Source: Candidatus Aminicenantes bacterium UBA6228
GTDB lineage: Bacteria > Acidobacteriota > Aminicenantia > Aminicenantales > Saccharicenantaceae
DNA: 64,000 nucleotides
Direction: 5' to 3'
NCBI GenBank assembly: GCA_002441005.1
Contig: DJWO01000011.1
Coordinates: forward strand, 15,483 to 79,482
The position numbers and the translations under genes are program-made. This document shows positions 15,327 to 24,243 of the stretch, one piece after another. The notes beneath the pieces are model-generated. The model was not told the origin of the DNA. It ran no database searches and saw only the letters and a program-made list of their open reading frames with translations. Every line of letters begins with the position of its first letter. Positions within the stretch are counted from its first letter, which is position 1.

Positions 15327-16583
15327 ATGCTACACAGGGCTGATGATATAAATAGCTCATTTTGGGCATATGATTCTGAAAACTTATCCAAAGATAGGCA
15401 GCTTTGTCTCCTGGATAATGTTCAATTTATTTATGAATTAGCTTTAGCTCAATTAGAACTGCAATCACTTGGGGCAAAATTTGAGATGACCAATGGGCTA
15501 AGAGAATTTAGTCTGTTGGGGGCGATTGATGAGGAAAAGCTTCTTAAAAGATTGGCCTATTTCAAATATGTAAGAGGAAACCCTACTGACTATTTTAAAA
15601 TTATTCAGAACAATAGAACAAAATCTGTCAATCAATATCTTACCCACTGGATTTATCCATATAAGGGTAAATTTCATCCCCAAATGGTAAGGGCACTGTT
15701 GAACATTATCGGTTTAGAGCCCGGGGAAACTGTTCTCGATCCATTTATCGGAAGCGGCACTACGGCAGTCGAAGCTGAACTTTTGGGTGTTAATTGTATT
15801 GGTTTTGATATTTCTCCTCTTTGTGTTCTTCAGAGCAGAGTAAAAACAGAGTCTATAGACGTGTTGCCTCAGATAATAGAATGGAAAGAAGAAATACAAA
15901 AGGCAATGAGCCTCCCTCTCTTTAATTCCGCAGGGAAGACACTGGATGAAGTAATAAGTTCAATCCCGGGAGAAAAAGAGCAAAACTTTTATAAAATGGC
16001 CAAAATGGTGGCCATAAGTGACAATGCCAGAAGGGGTAGGGAATTCAATAATGCTTTTTTGAAGAACCTGGAATTGATGTTCTCTTCTGTAAGTGATTAT
16101 GCCAAGATAGTTCAGAAGCTTAATCTAAAATTAGGCCTGATAGACATAAAGACAGGAGATTCAAGAGCCTTACCTCTGGAAAATGAATCTATTGATGGAA
16201 TAATTACCTCACCGCCTTATTCAATTGCTCTGGATTATGTCTCAAATGATGCTCACGCTTTAGAGGAACTGGGCTATGACCTTTCTGAGATACGAGAAGA
16301 GTTTGTTGGCGTCAGAGGCAAAGGAGAGAAGAGAATTGATTTATATAACCAGGACATAAAAAAGAGCCTGGAAGAGATGCATAGAGTCTTAAAACCTCAT
16401 AGGTATGCAGCCATTATCATTGGTAATGCCATGTACCTGGGGAAGGAGGTAAAGACGACTGAGTTTATAATTGATTATTGCGAAAAAATTGGATTTAGAC
16501 TGGTTAAAAACATAGATAAGATTATATTTGGCCTTTATAACATTATGCAAAAAGAGAATATCCTGATCTTTCAGAAAATATAG
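15327..16583 (+). CDS. Type II DNA methyltransferase, amino-methylating (SPPY type)
   Basis: A 418-aa methyltransferase with SAM motif I DPFIGSGTT at about 138-146 and catalytic motif IV TSPPYS at about 295-298; SPPY is typical of N4-cytosine enzymes and occurs in some N6-adenine ones. Motif I precedes IV. The region HWIYPYKGKFHPQ before motif I is characteristic of R-M methylases. ATG at 15327 has AAAGGTG upstream; the longer frame (ATG 15294, TTG 15288) lacks a ribosome site. The endonuclease gene follows after 10 bases. It should protect host DNA from that nuclease; the target sequence is unknown. Confidence 0.92.
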   Translation: MLHRADDINSSFWAYDSENLSKDRQLCLLDNVQFIYELALAQLELQSLGAKFEMTNGLREFSLLGAIDEEKLLKRLAYFKYVRGNPTDYFKIIQNNRTKSVNQYLTHWIYPYKGKFHPQMVRALLNIIGLEPGETVLDPFIGSGTTAVEAELLGVNCIGFDISPLCVLQSRVKTESIDVLPQIIEWKEEIQKAMSLPLFNSAGKTLDEVISSIPGEKEQNFYKMAKMVAISDNARRGREFNNAFLKNLELMFSSVSDYAKIVQKLNLKLGLIDIKTGDSRALPLENESIDGIITSPPYSIALDYVSNDAHALEELGYDLSEIREEFVGVRGKGEKRIDLYNQDIKKSLEEMHRVLKPHRYAAIIIGNAMYLGKEVKTTEFIIDYCEKIGFRLVKNIDKIIFGLYNIMQKENILIFQKI

Positions 16584-16593
16584 AGCCTGCATT

Positions 16594-17262
16594 ATGGATA
16601 ATGATAAAGAATACGTAAGGCAACTGGAAGAAGTCATAAAAAAGTTCTTGCAACCAATGAAGGGGATTCCCTTTTCGATTTGTATAAAGGCACTTACGGG
16701 ATTTTCGGTTATAGGTCTTGATTGTTCGATTAAGCAAAATAAATTAATACTGGAAGATCTCTCAAAAGCAGCCCAGATGACGGGGGATAAAGCCTTTCAA
16801 GACGGTATCTATACTGCCAGACCGAACGAAGCAGGAAATCAAATGGAACCTTTTGTCCTTCAATCTTTAAGGGAGGTGGGGTTAAAAGCAGGAAAACCTG
16901 CTTCCAAAAGCGGAAAAATAAAATCCGCCGGCTATCCAGACATCCAAATAGAAGATAGATTTGGCCGGACTATTTATTTAGATTGCAAAACCTACAGCGC
17001 CAAAACGAAAAATCAAGGCTTCAGAACATTCTATTTTTCACCATCTGCAGACCCAAAGATTACTAGAGATGCTTTCCATCTATTAATGAGTTTTGAACTA
17101 AGCGTTTCAGATCGAAAGGGCAAGAGGGCCTTTGTTCCAGTTTCCTGGCAGATATATACATTGGAGAGGTTGCTGGTTCAAATAAAGCACGAATTTAATG
17201 CCAGCAATAAGGAGCTTTATAGATCAGAAGCGCTTTTAAGAGCCGGTATAATATCAAAATGA
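16594..17262 (+). CDS. Putative type II restriction endonuclease (PD-(D/E)xK)
   Basis: A 222-aa protein directly downstream of the methyltransferase. GYPDIQIE (P115-D116) and YLDCKTYS (D130-C131-K132) make a clear PD...DxK nuclease core; the conserved segment TFYFSPSADPKITRDAFHLL follows. Length and position are right for a type II restriction subunit. I recognise the fold signature but not the prototype enzyme, so no specificity is given. Residues 1-60 would carry dimerisation or DNA contacts. No control (C) protein gene is visible, so timing may rest on promoter strength or on the methylase. Confidence 0.85.
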   Translation: MDNDKEYVRQLEEVIKKFLQPMKGIPFSICIKALTGFSVIGLDCSIKQNKLILEDLSKAAQMTGDKAFQDGIYTARPNEAGNQMEPFVLQSLREVGLKAGKPASKSGKIKSAGYPDIQIEDRFGRTIYLDCKTYSAKTKNQGFRTFYFSPSADPKITRDAFHLLMSFELSVSDRKGKRAFVPVSWQIYTLERLLVQIKHEFNASNKELYRSEALLRAGIISK

Positions 17263-17765
17263 TGTAGTGAACCCCGAAAAGCAAGACACTTTTTCTTGCC
17301 TTGAGAGATAGAGTTCTTTTCATAAAAATAATGCCTGTCATTTAGCTTACAAGCTGCGGTCGTGGCCTGGCTCATATTTGGGCTCCCTCCGATGCAGGTT
17401 CTTGCGATTGAGCTTGCAATACCTTCGTTTCGTCCTCACTGTCCCCATTGCTTAACCCCTTCTGACCTGCCTCCAAAAACCTGTCGCGCCACCGATAAAT
17501 CAGCGCCTGGCTTATCTGATGTTCCCAACAGATCTCAGCCACCGACTTTTGCCTCCTCAGCCCCTCCAGCACAATAGCCATCTCCTCAAGGGGTCAGTAT
17601 AGGCCATTAAAGCATCTTTCCGCCTTCCAAGAGATAAAGAGGCAGGCGAAAGTTGGGAGGTTTTCTTTTTGAGCCTGAAGAAATTGAAAAACACCTGATT
17701 CGCAGACCTGTAAAATCCTCAGAAATTCATATAAAATGGTCGCAGTCCGGAGAAGGGAAGTAGCT
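17263..17765. other. Intergenic region with transposase relic
   Basis: Apart from the transposase fragment, it holds a GCAAGA/TCTTGC hairpin just after the endonuclease stop (about 17281-17299) and an imperfect stem at about 17612-17651 upstream of the MFS gene. No other gene is supported. Confidence 0.5.
17372..17581 (-). pseudogene. Transposase OrfA fragment (IS3/IS2-like helix-turn-helix)
   Basis: The 69-aa frame begins IVLEGLRRQKSVAEICWEHQ and continues SQALIYRWRDRFLEAGQKGL, the helix-turn-helix of IS-type OrfA transposases (terminal-helix W-R-D-R-F). The first 10-15 residues of a normal OrfA and all of the DDE-encoding OrfB are missing, and the C-terminal part has lost the usual coiled coil. 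No terminal inverted repeats or target duplication are visible. A dead remnant at the right edge of the restriction island. Confidence 0.7.
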
Positions 17766-18974
17766 ATGAAACCAGATGAAAGTCGGGTTAAGCCAGAGCA
17801 ATCAAAACCAGGAAACTATCGCCAGACAGCATTCCAGTTGATTATGCTTCTCGGCGTAGTTAGTATGTTTGGCGATATTGCCTATGAAGGAGGGCGTAGT
17901 ATAAGCGGCCCTTATCTGGCGACACTGGGAGCAAGTGCGGCCGTGGTTGGTTTGGTTACCGGTGCTGGCGAGTTCCTTGGATATGCCTTAAGGCTGCTTT
18001 CAGGATACCTTGCCGACCGCACCAAGGCCTACTGGGCACTTACATTTATAGGCTACGGTCTCATTGGGGCTATCCCTCTGTTAGCCTTTGCTGGAAATTG
18101 GCAACTGGCGGCGCTTCTTCTTATCCTGGAACGAATCGGAAAAGCTATCCGGAGCCCGGCGCGGGATACCATAATTTCTTACGCTGGGAAAAACATCGGC
18201 AGAGGCTGGGGATTTGCGATTCATGAAGCGATGGATCAGGTCGGAGCCATTATTGGCCCGCTTGTTTTATCGTTCGCGCTGATAACCAGCGGGGGATACC
18301 GACGAGGTTTCAATCTTCTCTGGATACCTGTTGTGTTATGTTTGGCAGCTCTAATCATCGCCAACCGAAAAGCTCCTGTACCGGAAAGACTTGAAGCTAA
18401 GGTTGAAACTGATAAGCCAAGTGCTAAAGGCGGACTGGGTCGGGTATTCTGGCTTTATGGTATCTTCGTTCTTCTGGCTGGAACAGGTTTTGCCAGTTTT
18501 CAACTCATTGCCTATCATGTCAAGGCGCAGGCGATTATCTCTGATGCACGGATTCCCATCCTTTATGCTATTGCTATGGGAGTAGATGCCGTCGTAGCCT
18601 TAATTATCGGCAAGAGTTACGATAAATGGGGTTTGATGGTCCTGTTTACCATTCCCGCCTTGACATTGCCCATACCATTCCTTGGATTTTCAAATACCTA
18701 CTGGCAAATAATACTGGCAATAGTATTGTGGGGTGCGGTCATGGGAATTCATGAGACGATTATGAGAGCGGCCATCGCCGACCTCGTGCCGATAGAGAGA
18801 AGGGGAAGCGCTTATGGTATTTTCAACACCCTTTATGGATTATCCCTGTTTTTAGGCAGTGCGGCCATGGGATTTTTGTATGAAGTTTCCACAACCTATA
18901 TTATGGTTTTTGCGGTAGTGATGGAATTGGTGTCGATACCTTCTTTGTTTTTGATTAGACGATCAAGGTCATAA
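17766..18974 (+). CDS. MFS transporter
   Basis: A 402-aa major facilitator protein with about 12 TM segments. The loop between TM2 and TM3 has the MFS signature (LLSGYLADRTKAYWAL), and its counterpart in the second half is IIGKSYDKWGL. RSPARDTIISYAGKNIGRGWGF after TM4 is typical of a subgroup of uncharacterised MFS exporters. The ATG at 17766 follows GGGAAG; an in-frame ATG at 17736 lacks a ribosome site. The SagB-like gene follows after 33 bases with a strong ribosome site, suggesting co-transcription. Substrate unknown. Confidence 0.9.
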   Translation: MKPDESRVKPEQSKPGNYRQTAFQLIMLLGVVSMFGDIAYEGGRSISGPYLATLGASAAVVGLVTGAGEFLGYALRLLSGYLADRTKAYWALTFIGYGLIGAIPLLAFAGNWQLAALLLILERIGKAIRSPARDTIISYAGKNIGRGWGFAIHEAMDQVGAIIGPLVLSFALITSGGYRRGFNLLWIPVVLCLAALIIANRKAPVPERLEAKVETDKPSAKGGLGRVFWLYGIFVLLAGTGFASFQLIAYHVKAQAIISDARIPILYAIAMGVDAVVALIIGKSYDKWGLMVLFTIPALTLPIPFLGFSNTYWQIILAIVLWGAVMGIHETIMRAAIADLVPIERRGSAYGIFNTLYGLSLFLGSAAMGFLYEVSTTYIMVFAVVMELVSIPSLFLIRRSRS

Positions 18975-19007
18975 CTATTCTACTCAAGAGCCTTAGGAGG
19001 AGGAGCT

Positions 19008-19646
19008 ATGTTAAATCTGGCCTTAAATTTAATCTTAGGTATTCTTTTGGTGGGGGAGAATATGGTAATAAAACTGCCAGCTCCAGCCACTGATAGCGAC
19101 TTTTCTGTTGAACGAGCTATTAACGAGAGGATGTCAATAAGAAGTTACAAAGATACCCCGCTAACTCTTAAGGAAGTCTCGCAGCTCCTGTGGGCTTCCC
19201 AGGGCATCGTGGCCAGCGGGAGAAGGGCGTCTCCATCAGCTGGAGCCACTTATCCTCTTGAAATTTTCTTCATTGCCGGGAAGGTGGAAGGATTAAAGCC
19301 AGGACTCTACAAGTACAGAAATAAAGAACATAGCCTTGAGCTTATAAAAGAGGGAGATTTGACGCAAGCGCTGTCTGCCGCCGCCCTGGGACAGGATACG
19401 GTTTTGAAAGCACCAGCGACTCTGGTCGTGACGGCTGTTTTTGAGAGAACCAGGGCCAGATACGGGGCCAGAACCGAGCGCTATGTACATATGGAAGCAG
19501 GACATGTCGGGGAAAATATAATGCTTCAGGCGACAGCCCTTGGTCTCGGAACTGTGCCGGTGGGTGCCTTTGTTGATAGTGAAGTGAAAAAGCTCCTGGG
19601 GATAAAAGAAGAACCACTGTACCTTTTCCCGGTGGGCTGGAAGTAA
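19008..19646 (+). CDS. SagB/ThcOx-type nitroreductase-fold oxidoreductase
   Basis: A 212-aa FMN-dependent nitroreductase-superfamily protein of the SagB-type subgroup: RMSIRSYKDTPLTL, LLWASQGI, then RRASPSAGATYPLE, the hallmark of SagB-like dehydrogenases, and GLGTVPVGAF near the end. A hydrophobic N-terminus (about 2-16) suggests export or membrane attachment. AGGAGGAGGAG lies just before the ATG. True SagB enzymes oxidise azoline heterocycles in peptides, but no SagC/D cyclodehydratase or precursor is nearby, so this stand-alone form likely has another substrate. Confidence 0.88.
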   Translation: MLNLALNLILGILLVGENMVIKLPAPATDSDFSVERAINERMSIRSYKDTPLTLKEVSQLLWASQGIVASGRRASPSAGATYPLEIFFIAGKVEGLKPGLYKYRNKEHSLELIKEGDLTQALSAAALGQDTVLKAPATLVVTAVFERTRARYGARTERYVHMEAGHVGENIMLQATALGLGTVPVGAFVDSEVKKLLGIKEEPLYLFPVGWK

Positions 19647-19817
19647 GCAAGATAATAAATTTCCAGCAACTGGAATTTTACAGTATCCTGTGTTGGACCA
19701 GGCCCGAGTTAAGCCCGGGACGGGCTGCCAGCCTGATTTTTCTTAACAGATATTTAACCCGGCTTACCCATTTTTTTAATATTAATCTGTTAACCTTAAA
19801 TTGAAAACGAGGAAAAA

Positions 19818-20897
19818 ATGGAAAAGTTAGAAAAGTTAAAGGATAAGGCAACTGGTCTTGTTAATCTGGCAAAGAAGCCTGAAATTGAAAAGAATCTTGA
19901 TAATAAAACTGCGATCAGGCTGATTAGCCCCGAAAAAGGTCAGGAACTTATCTCTCAAGGCTGGCTGGCGGCGGATTTACATGTTCATACCTTTTATTCT
20001 TATGATGTTATTCCGGCCCCGGCCGTTGACCCCCTGTTTCTTTATCAAAAAGCCAAAGCCATGGGGCTGAGTTTTGTTAGCTTCACTGATCATGACACTA
20101 TGGAGGCTTACGATCGGATAGGCTGGACAAGAGAGAACATCATCGCCGGGGTAGAAGTAAAGATACTTGACCGGAAAAGGGTGGGTCATACAGTTCATAT
20201 TAATATCTATACCTTGAATAAAACTCAATTCAGGGAAGTTCTCGAGATAACCGGAAAGGCTCAGGACATAGAGTCTCTAATTCAGTATTTAAAATCTGAA
20301 AAGTTGCCCTTCACCTTCAACCATCCCTTCTGGCATGAACCAGGCGAGCGGCTGAGAGCGGAGGCGGTTGTAGAAATAGCAGAGCTGTTTCCTGTGCTGG
20401 AATACAACATGGGTAGAATAAAAAAACTAAATAGAATGGTCTTGGACCTGGCCAGGGCGAAGAACAAGGGGGTTGTCGCCTCCACTGATTCCCATACGGG
20501 TGAGATCGGCCGGGTTTTTACGCTGGCTGAGGGCTCAACTTTTCAAGAATTTTTTGCATCTATAAAAGAAGGTCAAGGATGGTTAGTAACAGAAGATTTA
20601 ACCTACGACAGGATTAAAGCAGAGATTTTCAAGCGTCTGGATATGCTTATCGACAAACAGAGCTGGGTGATGGGCGGGGAGAATTTGAATATGTCCACCG
20701 GAAACGCCATTGTAGATAAAATAATTAAGACTCTGGGCAATAAAGAAGAAAATACTCGAGCTACTGAAAAAGCTTTCGGTAAACTTCTAAAACTTTTGGT
20801 CAGGTCAATCTCTCATTCTGGCCTGCCGGCCACATTATATCTGAGGCAGCAAAATCAGTTAGCCAGCCAGGTCAAAGAAGACCTGCAAGTTGTGTGA
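19818..20897 (+). CDS. PHP-domain metal-dependent phosphoesterase
   Basis: A 359-aa protein whose core (about 50-235) is a PHP domain: motif I DLHVHTFYSYD, motif II FTDHDTMEAY, Glu in AGVEVKI, His in FNHPFWHE and DSH in ASTDSHTGE. These ligands bind a trinuclear metal centre that hydrolyses phosphoesters. A short N-terminal helical region and a C-terminal tail of about 120 residues are unassigned. Related stand-alone PHP proteins include histidinol-phosphatase-like and TrpH-like enzymes; the substrate here is unknown. It is convergent with the HAAS gene. Confidence 0.88.
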   Translation: MEKLEKLKDKATGLVNLAKKPEIEKNLDNKTAIRLISPEKGQELISQGWLAADLHVHTFYSYDVIPAPAVDPLFLYQKAKAMGLSFVSFTDHDTMEAYDRIGWTRENIIAGVEVKILDRKRVGHTVHINIYTLNKTQFREVLEITGKAQDIESLIQYLKSEKLPFTFNHPFWHEPGERLRAEAVVEIAELFPVLEYNMGRIKKLNRMVLDLARAKNKGVVASTDSHTGEIGRVFTLAEGSTFQEFFASIKEGQGWLVTEDLTYDRIKAEIFKRLDMLIDKQSWVMGGENLNMSTGNAIVDKIIKTLGNKEENTRATEKAFGKLLKLLVRSISHSGLPATLYLRQQNQLASQVKEDLQVV

Positions 20898-20938
20898 TGA
20901 TTGAAGTCCCCTCATCTACCTACTGCCTGATAGCAGAT

Positions 20939-21907
20939 TTAGCGGTGAGTAGCTGTTTTGAGCTGGCGGCGGCTGACCCGGACGATATCCCGGATAAGTT
21001 CGTAGGTGGTGATAAGAGCAATGATGATAAGGGTTATCAAGATCGTGGGCTTAATGCAGCTCAAAAGCTTTTCTGACATATGAATGGCAAAAAGGTTGTC
21101 AAGTGGCTGGCGCAAAATAAGACCGATCAAGCCCAGTGAAAGGCCATTTGAGATTATGTCTACCCAGCGAGACCGGGTTAAGAGCTTGACAAAAAGGGTC
21201 AAGGTGGAGACTGCAAACTGAACAATTATGATCAGGGAAAGGTAGTGGCCTGCCTCGGGTGTTAGCAGTGGTCTGGGTTCTTTCCCATCGGTCAAATAGA
21301 GGAAAATCGTTTGATAGCGGGCAAAGAGATAAAGGCTGAAGCTGGTGATAGCCAGCATGATGATTGCTCCCACAGTTGTTCCAAAGACTGTCCAGAATGG
21401 TTTCCTGGGCGGATTGACCTCATCAAGGTCAAGACCAATCCTCGGCCAGGGCAATTTGACCTCCTTGCCGCTCTGAGTGATAAAGTAGAGGACGAGGGCG
21501 ACCAGACCGAGGTCAGCCAGAAAGGCCATCGGCAGATACATAACTGCCCCGAGCGGACTGAGCCGCGGGATGAACAGGAAGGGGAAAACAATGAAGCTTT
21601 CCTTGAAGATAACTCCGAGGATGGTTAGCGCTAGATGAATGGCAAAAAGGAGAGTCGTATAGCGAAAGAGGTAGCGTTTGTAGCCTGGGGCAATTATGGG
21701 ACGTTCTTCGGCGTATTGCTCAGCGAGGCGGCGGGCTGGACCGAAGGCCAGGACAGCCTGGTCGATGGCTTCATCGCCGGTTCCGCCATACTCAGAGGCA
21801 GCCTTTTCGAGGATATGGCTGCGGATCTCGTTTAGAATCTCTTCCCTTTCCCTGCCTGAAAGATAGTGGCCAATTTCTTCAAGATAAACATCAAGGTTAT
21901 TAGGCAT
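20939..21907 (-). CDS. HAAS-domain multi-TM membrane protein
   Basis: A 322-aa protein. Residues 1-70 are the HAAS-type helical domain (LDVYLEEIGHYLSGREREEILNE..., AFGPARRLAEQYAEE), which is regularly paired with PadR repressors. About six or seven TM segments follow. AAGGAG precedes the ATG by 7 bases and the first codons overlap the end of padR by 8 bases, so expression is coupled. Probably part of an envelope-stress or two-gene sensing unit in which the HAAS domain modulates PadR; the detailed role is unknown. Confidence 0.88.
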   Translation of the reverse strand: MPNNLDVYLEEIGHYLSGREREEILNEIRSHILEKAASEYGGTGDEAIDQAVLAFGPARRLAEQYAEERPIIAPGYKRYLFRYTTLLFAIHLALTILGVIFKESFIVFPFLFIPRLSPLGAVMYLPMAFLADLGLVALVLYFITQSGKEVKLPWPRIGLDLDEVNPPRKPFWTVFGTTVGAIIMLAITSFSLYLFARYQTIFLYLTDGKEPRPLLTPEAGHYLSLIIIVQFAVSTLTLFVKLLTRSRWVDIISNGLSLGLIGLILRQPLDNLFAIHMSEKLLSCIKPTILITLIIIALITTYELIRDIVRVSRRQLKTATHR

Positions 21908-22250
21908 GTAAATTCTCCTTAGTCACCTTTTCCAGAATGCTGTTTTGAATTTCCCAGATACCAAAAAGTGAGGCCCGGATGGCGCGTCCCTCTGTAGTAA
22001 TGGCGTAGAACTTGCGTGGGCGGTCCTCGGAAAGATCCCATCTGGAAGTTATCCAGCCATTTTTCTCAAGTCGCCGCAGAAGTGGGTAGAGTGTATTCTC
22101 CTCAACCTTATAGCCAAGTGTTTCGATGTGCTTGACCATAGCATAGCCATACATCTCATTTTCGAGAAGGGCCAGGACGAGGAGATGGAGGAATCCCCGG
22201 TTCATCTCCGTTTCAAGGTTGCTGATGCCTATCGTTTCTTTTATGAGCAT
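21900..22250 (-). CDS. PadR family transcriptional regulator
   Basis: A 116-aa PadR protein: MNRGFLHLLVLALLENEMYG, winged helix with VEENTLYPLLRRLEKNGWI and the wing RPRKFYAITTEG, then a dimerisation helix. The frame can be extended to a TTG at 22283, but that would place the start inside the promoter and operator described at 22267-22308; the ATG at 22250 with GTGAGG upstream is used. It should repress its own operon with the HAAS membrane protein. Confidence 0.92.
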   Translation of the reverse strand: MLIKETIGISNLETEMNRGFLHLLVLALLENEMYGYAMVKHIETLGYKVEENTLYPLLRRLEKNGWITSRWDLSEDRPRKFYAITTEGRAIRASLFGIWEIQNSILEKVTKENLHA

Positions 22251-22266
22251 AGCGTGTGCCTCACTA

Positions 22267-22308
22267 TATTGTGTATTAGACAATACCAGATATGAAATAG
22301 TATGTCAA
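22267..22308 (-). promoter_or_regulatory. padR promoter with inverted-repeat operator
   Basis: Minus strand TTGACA (22308-22303), 17-base spacer, TATTGT (22285-22280). The -10 is one arm of TATTGT-N7-ACAATA (22267-22285), which therefore covers the -10 and start site. Autoregulation by PadR is the simplest reading. Confidence 0.6.
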
Positions 22309-22546
22309 GCCAGTTTGGAAATTTGTTTTGAAAAATCTTTTGATGATGGTTCTAAAACGGGTTGAGCTGGTAAATCGATTTGCAGGAGGGTGAACTAATA
22401 ACTCTCAGGTACTCTTCCCAAATTTTGTGAATGATGTCCTTTTCTAAATTGTTCAACATCTGAACTCAAAAACTCAAAAATTTATGTTTATTTTATTTTC
22501 CATTTTGATTATAAATATCGAGATGAAAAAAGCGCACCCAAGATGG

Positions 22547-22607
22547 CTCAGCTGCCGGATCGGAGGGCTGCTGAGGTCAAAGAGGCTGCCATCGGCCCGG
22601 CGGTCTG
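22547..22607 (+). promoter_or_regulatory. Structured leader with two exclusive stems, upstream of the symporter
   Basis: A GC-rich island in an otherwise AT-rich 436-base gap. CTCAGC (22547-22552) can pair with GCTGAG (22570-22575). Alternatively CAGCTGCCGG (22549-22558) pairs with CCGGCGGTCTG (22597-22607) through ten pairs with one bulge and one G-T wobble. The two stems share bases, as in a riboswitch or attenuator. I recognise no known riboswitch class. Confidence 0.4.
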
Positions 22608-22719
22608 TCTTTTCATGTGCCCTGACGACAAGAAAACTTAGCCAGGCAATTAATCATTAATCGGTATTCACACCGGTATAGAGACATAGTAAATAAGCAG
22701 TCAACGAGGAGTCTCAAGC

Positions 22720-24204
22720 ATGGCTGGACAGAATGATAACTGGAGTAGTCGAGTAGGTTTTATTCTGGCTTCGATGGGGATGGCCTTTGGCGCCGGCAAT
22801 ATCTGGCGTTTTCCCCGGGTTGTGGCTGCCAATGATGGGGGGCCATTTCTCATTGCCTTTTTCGTCGCCACCGTTGTCTGGGCGGTTCCCATGTTGATGA
22901 TTGAAATGGTCATGGGGAAAACTACCAGGCAGGGGACAATCGGGGCCTTCAGGAAATTTGTCGGACCGCGGTCCACCTGGATGGGGGCCTGGATTGGATT
23001 TTGCTGCATATTTATCATGTTCTATTATTCTGTCGTCACCGGCTGGGCAATACGCTATCTGACCTATGGAGTGACCGGTGTTATCCGGAAAGGCGTTGAT
23101 TCGGAGGCGCTCTGGAGGCAATTCACGAGCTCACCCCAGCAGACCATTCTTTTTCATTTCATTGCGATCGGCATTGCCGCCTTTATAATTATCGGAGGCG
23201 TTCAAAAAGGCCTGGAAAGGGCTAACAAAATCATCGTTCCGAGTCTTATTGTCATTCTGGCTATCCTGATGGCCTGGGTGCTAACCAAGCCCGGGGCTGT
23301 GCAGGGCCTGGAATATCTCTTTCGGCCCAATCTGGCGGGTCTCCTCAAAGCTAAAGTCTGGCTTAATGCCTTTACTCAAGCTGCCTGGTCTGTGGGGGCT
23401 GGCTGGGGCCTGATGCTGACTTACGCTGTCTATATGTCAGAGCGCGATGACATCGGGGCTAATTCTTTTGTTATCGCCCTGGCTGATGCTGGCTCGTCTC
23501 TCCTGGCGGCCATGGGCATTCTGCCTCTGGTTTTTGCCGTTTCACCCAGCCGGGAAATGGCTCTTCAGGCGCTGCAGTCAGGTGATACCGGTCTGACCTT
23601 TATATATTTAGCAAAATTTTTTCCTAACCTTCCAGCCGGGTCGATTCTGGCCGGACTCTTCTTTCTGGCCCTGGCCATCTCGGCCCTCGCCTCGCTTCTA
23701 TCCATGGTAGAACTGGCTGTCTTGAACCTCAGTGACTTTGGAATCAACCGTCGAAAGGCCGCCCTGATCACGGCCGCCGGGGCCTTTATTCTGGGCGTTC
23801 CCTCTGCCTGGAAGATCTCTTTTCAGGAAAACCAGGATATGGTCTGGGGAGTCGGACTTCTGATTTCCGGCGTTTTCTTTGCCTATGCGGTTTATAAAAA
23901 TGGTATTGACCATGTCCGCGGAATGATCAATGAGAGCAGCTGGATTCATGTCGGAAAATGGTTCAATGTTTGTGTTATCGCTATTCCGATCATTTTCGTT
24001 GTTATCTTTGGCTGGTGGGTTTTTCAGGCAATCACCTGGTATCCGGATTCCTGGTGGAATCCCTGGGAGAAGCTGAGTCCGGGAACGATGGTGCTGCAGT
24101 GGTCCGTGCTGATGATTGCAGTTGTTCTCCTTAATAAATGGTTTTCTGAGAAGATCAGGTTGACTGACATCGATTTGCCAGATGAGCTAAAAGAGAAGAG
24201 GTAA
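22720..24204 (+). CDS. Sodium-dependent amino-acid transporter (NSS/SNF family)
   Basis: A 494-aa neurotransmitter:sodium symporter-family protein with about 11-12 TM segments. TM1 has the family signature GMAFGAGNIWRFPRV, whose unwound centre binds substrate and sodium; GGPFLIAF and the TM6-region (WSVGAGWGLMLTYAVYMS) are also typical. Bacterial members import amino acids such as methionine, alanine or tryptophan with sodium. The next gene encodes a MetS-like small subunit, which points to the MetP-type subgroup. GAGGAG is upstream of the ATG. A structured leader precedes the gene. Confidence 0.95.
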   Translation: MAGQNDNWSSRVGFILASMGMAFGAGNIWRFPRVVAANDGGPFLIAFFVATVVWAVPMLMIEMVMGKTTRQGTIGAFRKFVGPRSTWMGAWIGFCCIFIMFYYSVVTGWAIRYLTYGVTGVIRKGVDSEALWRQFTSSPQQTILFHFIAIGIAAFIIIGGVQKGLERANKIIVPSLIVILAILMAWVLTKPGAVQGLEYLFRPNLAGLLKAKVWLNAFTQAAWSVGAGWGLMLTYAVYMSERDDIGANSFVIALADAGSSLLAAMGILPLVFAVSPSREMALQALQSGDTGLTFIYLAKFFPNLPAGSILAGLFFLALAISALASLLSMVELAVLNLSDFGINRRKAALITAAGAFILGVPSAWKISFQENQDMVWGVGLLISGVFFAYAVYKNGIDHVRGMINESSWIHVGKWFNVCVIAIPIIFVVIFGWWVFQAITWYPDSWWNPWEKLSPGTMVLQWSVLMIAVVLLNKWFSEKIRLTDIDLPDELKEKR

Positions 24205-24243
24205 AAGAGTGAGCAACATGAGTAAAAGAAGGAAGAACGTAAG

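Noticed and set aside
7107..17581. Prophage or integrative element
   Set aside because: No integrase, structural phage genes, attachment repeats or tRNA target are visible; it is a restriction island with one transposase remnant.
19008..19646. Azoline-peptide (SagB-type RiPP) biosynthesis cluster
   Set aside because: No precursor peptide, SagC or SagD/YcaO gene lies nearby; stand-alone SagB-like oxidoreductases are common.
22530..22660. Glycine or SAM riboswitch before the symporter
   Set aside because: The conserved core sequences of these classes are absent; kept only as an unclassified structured leader.
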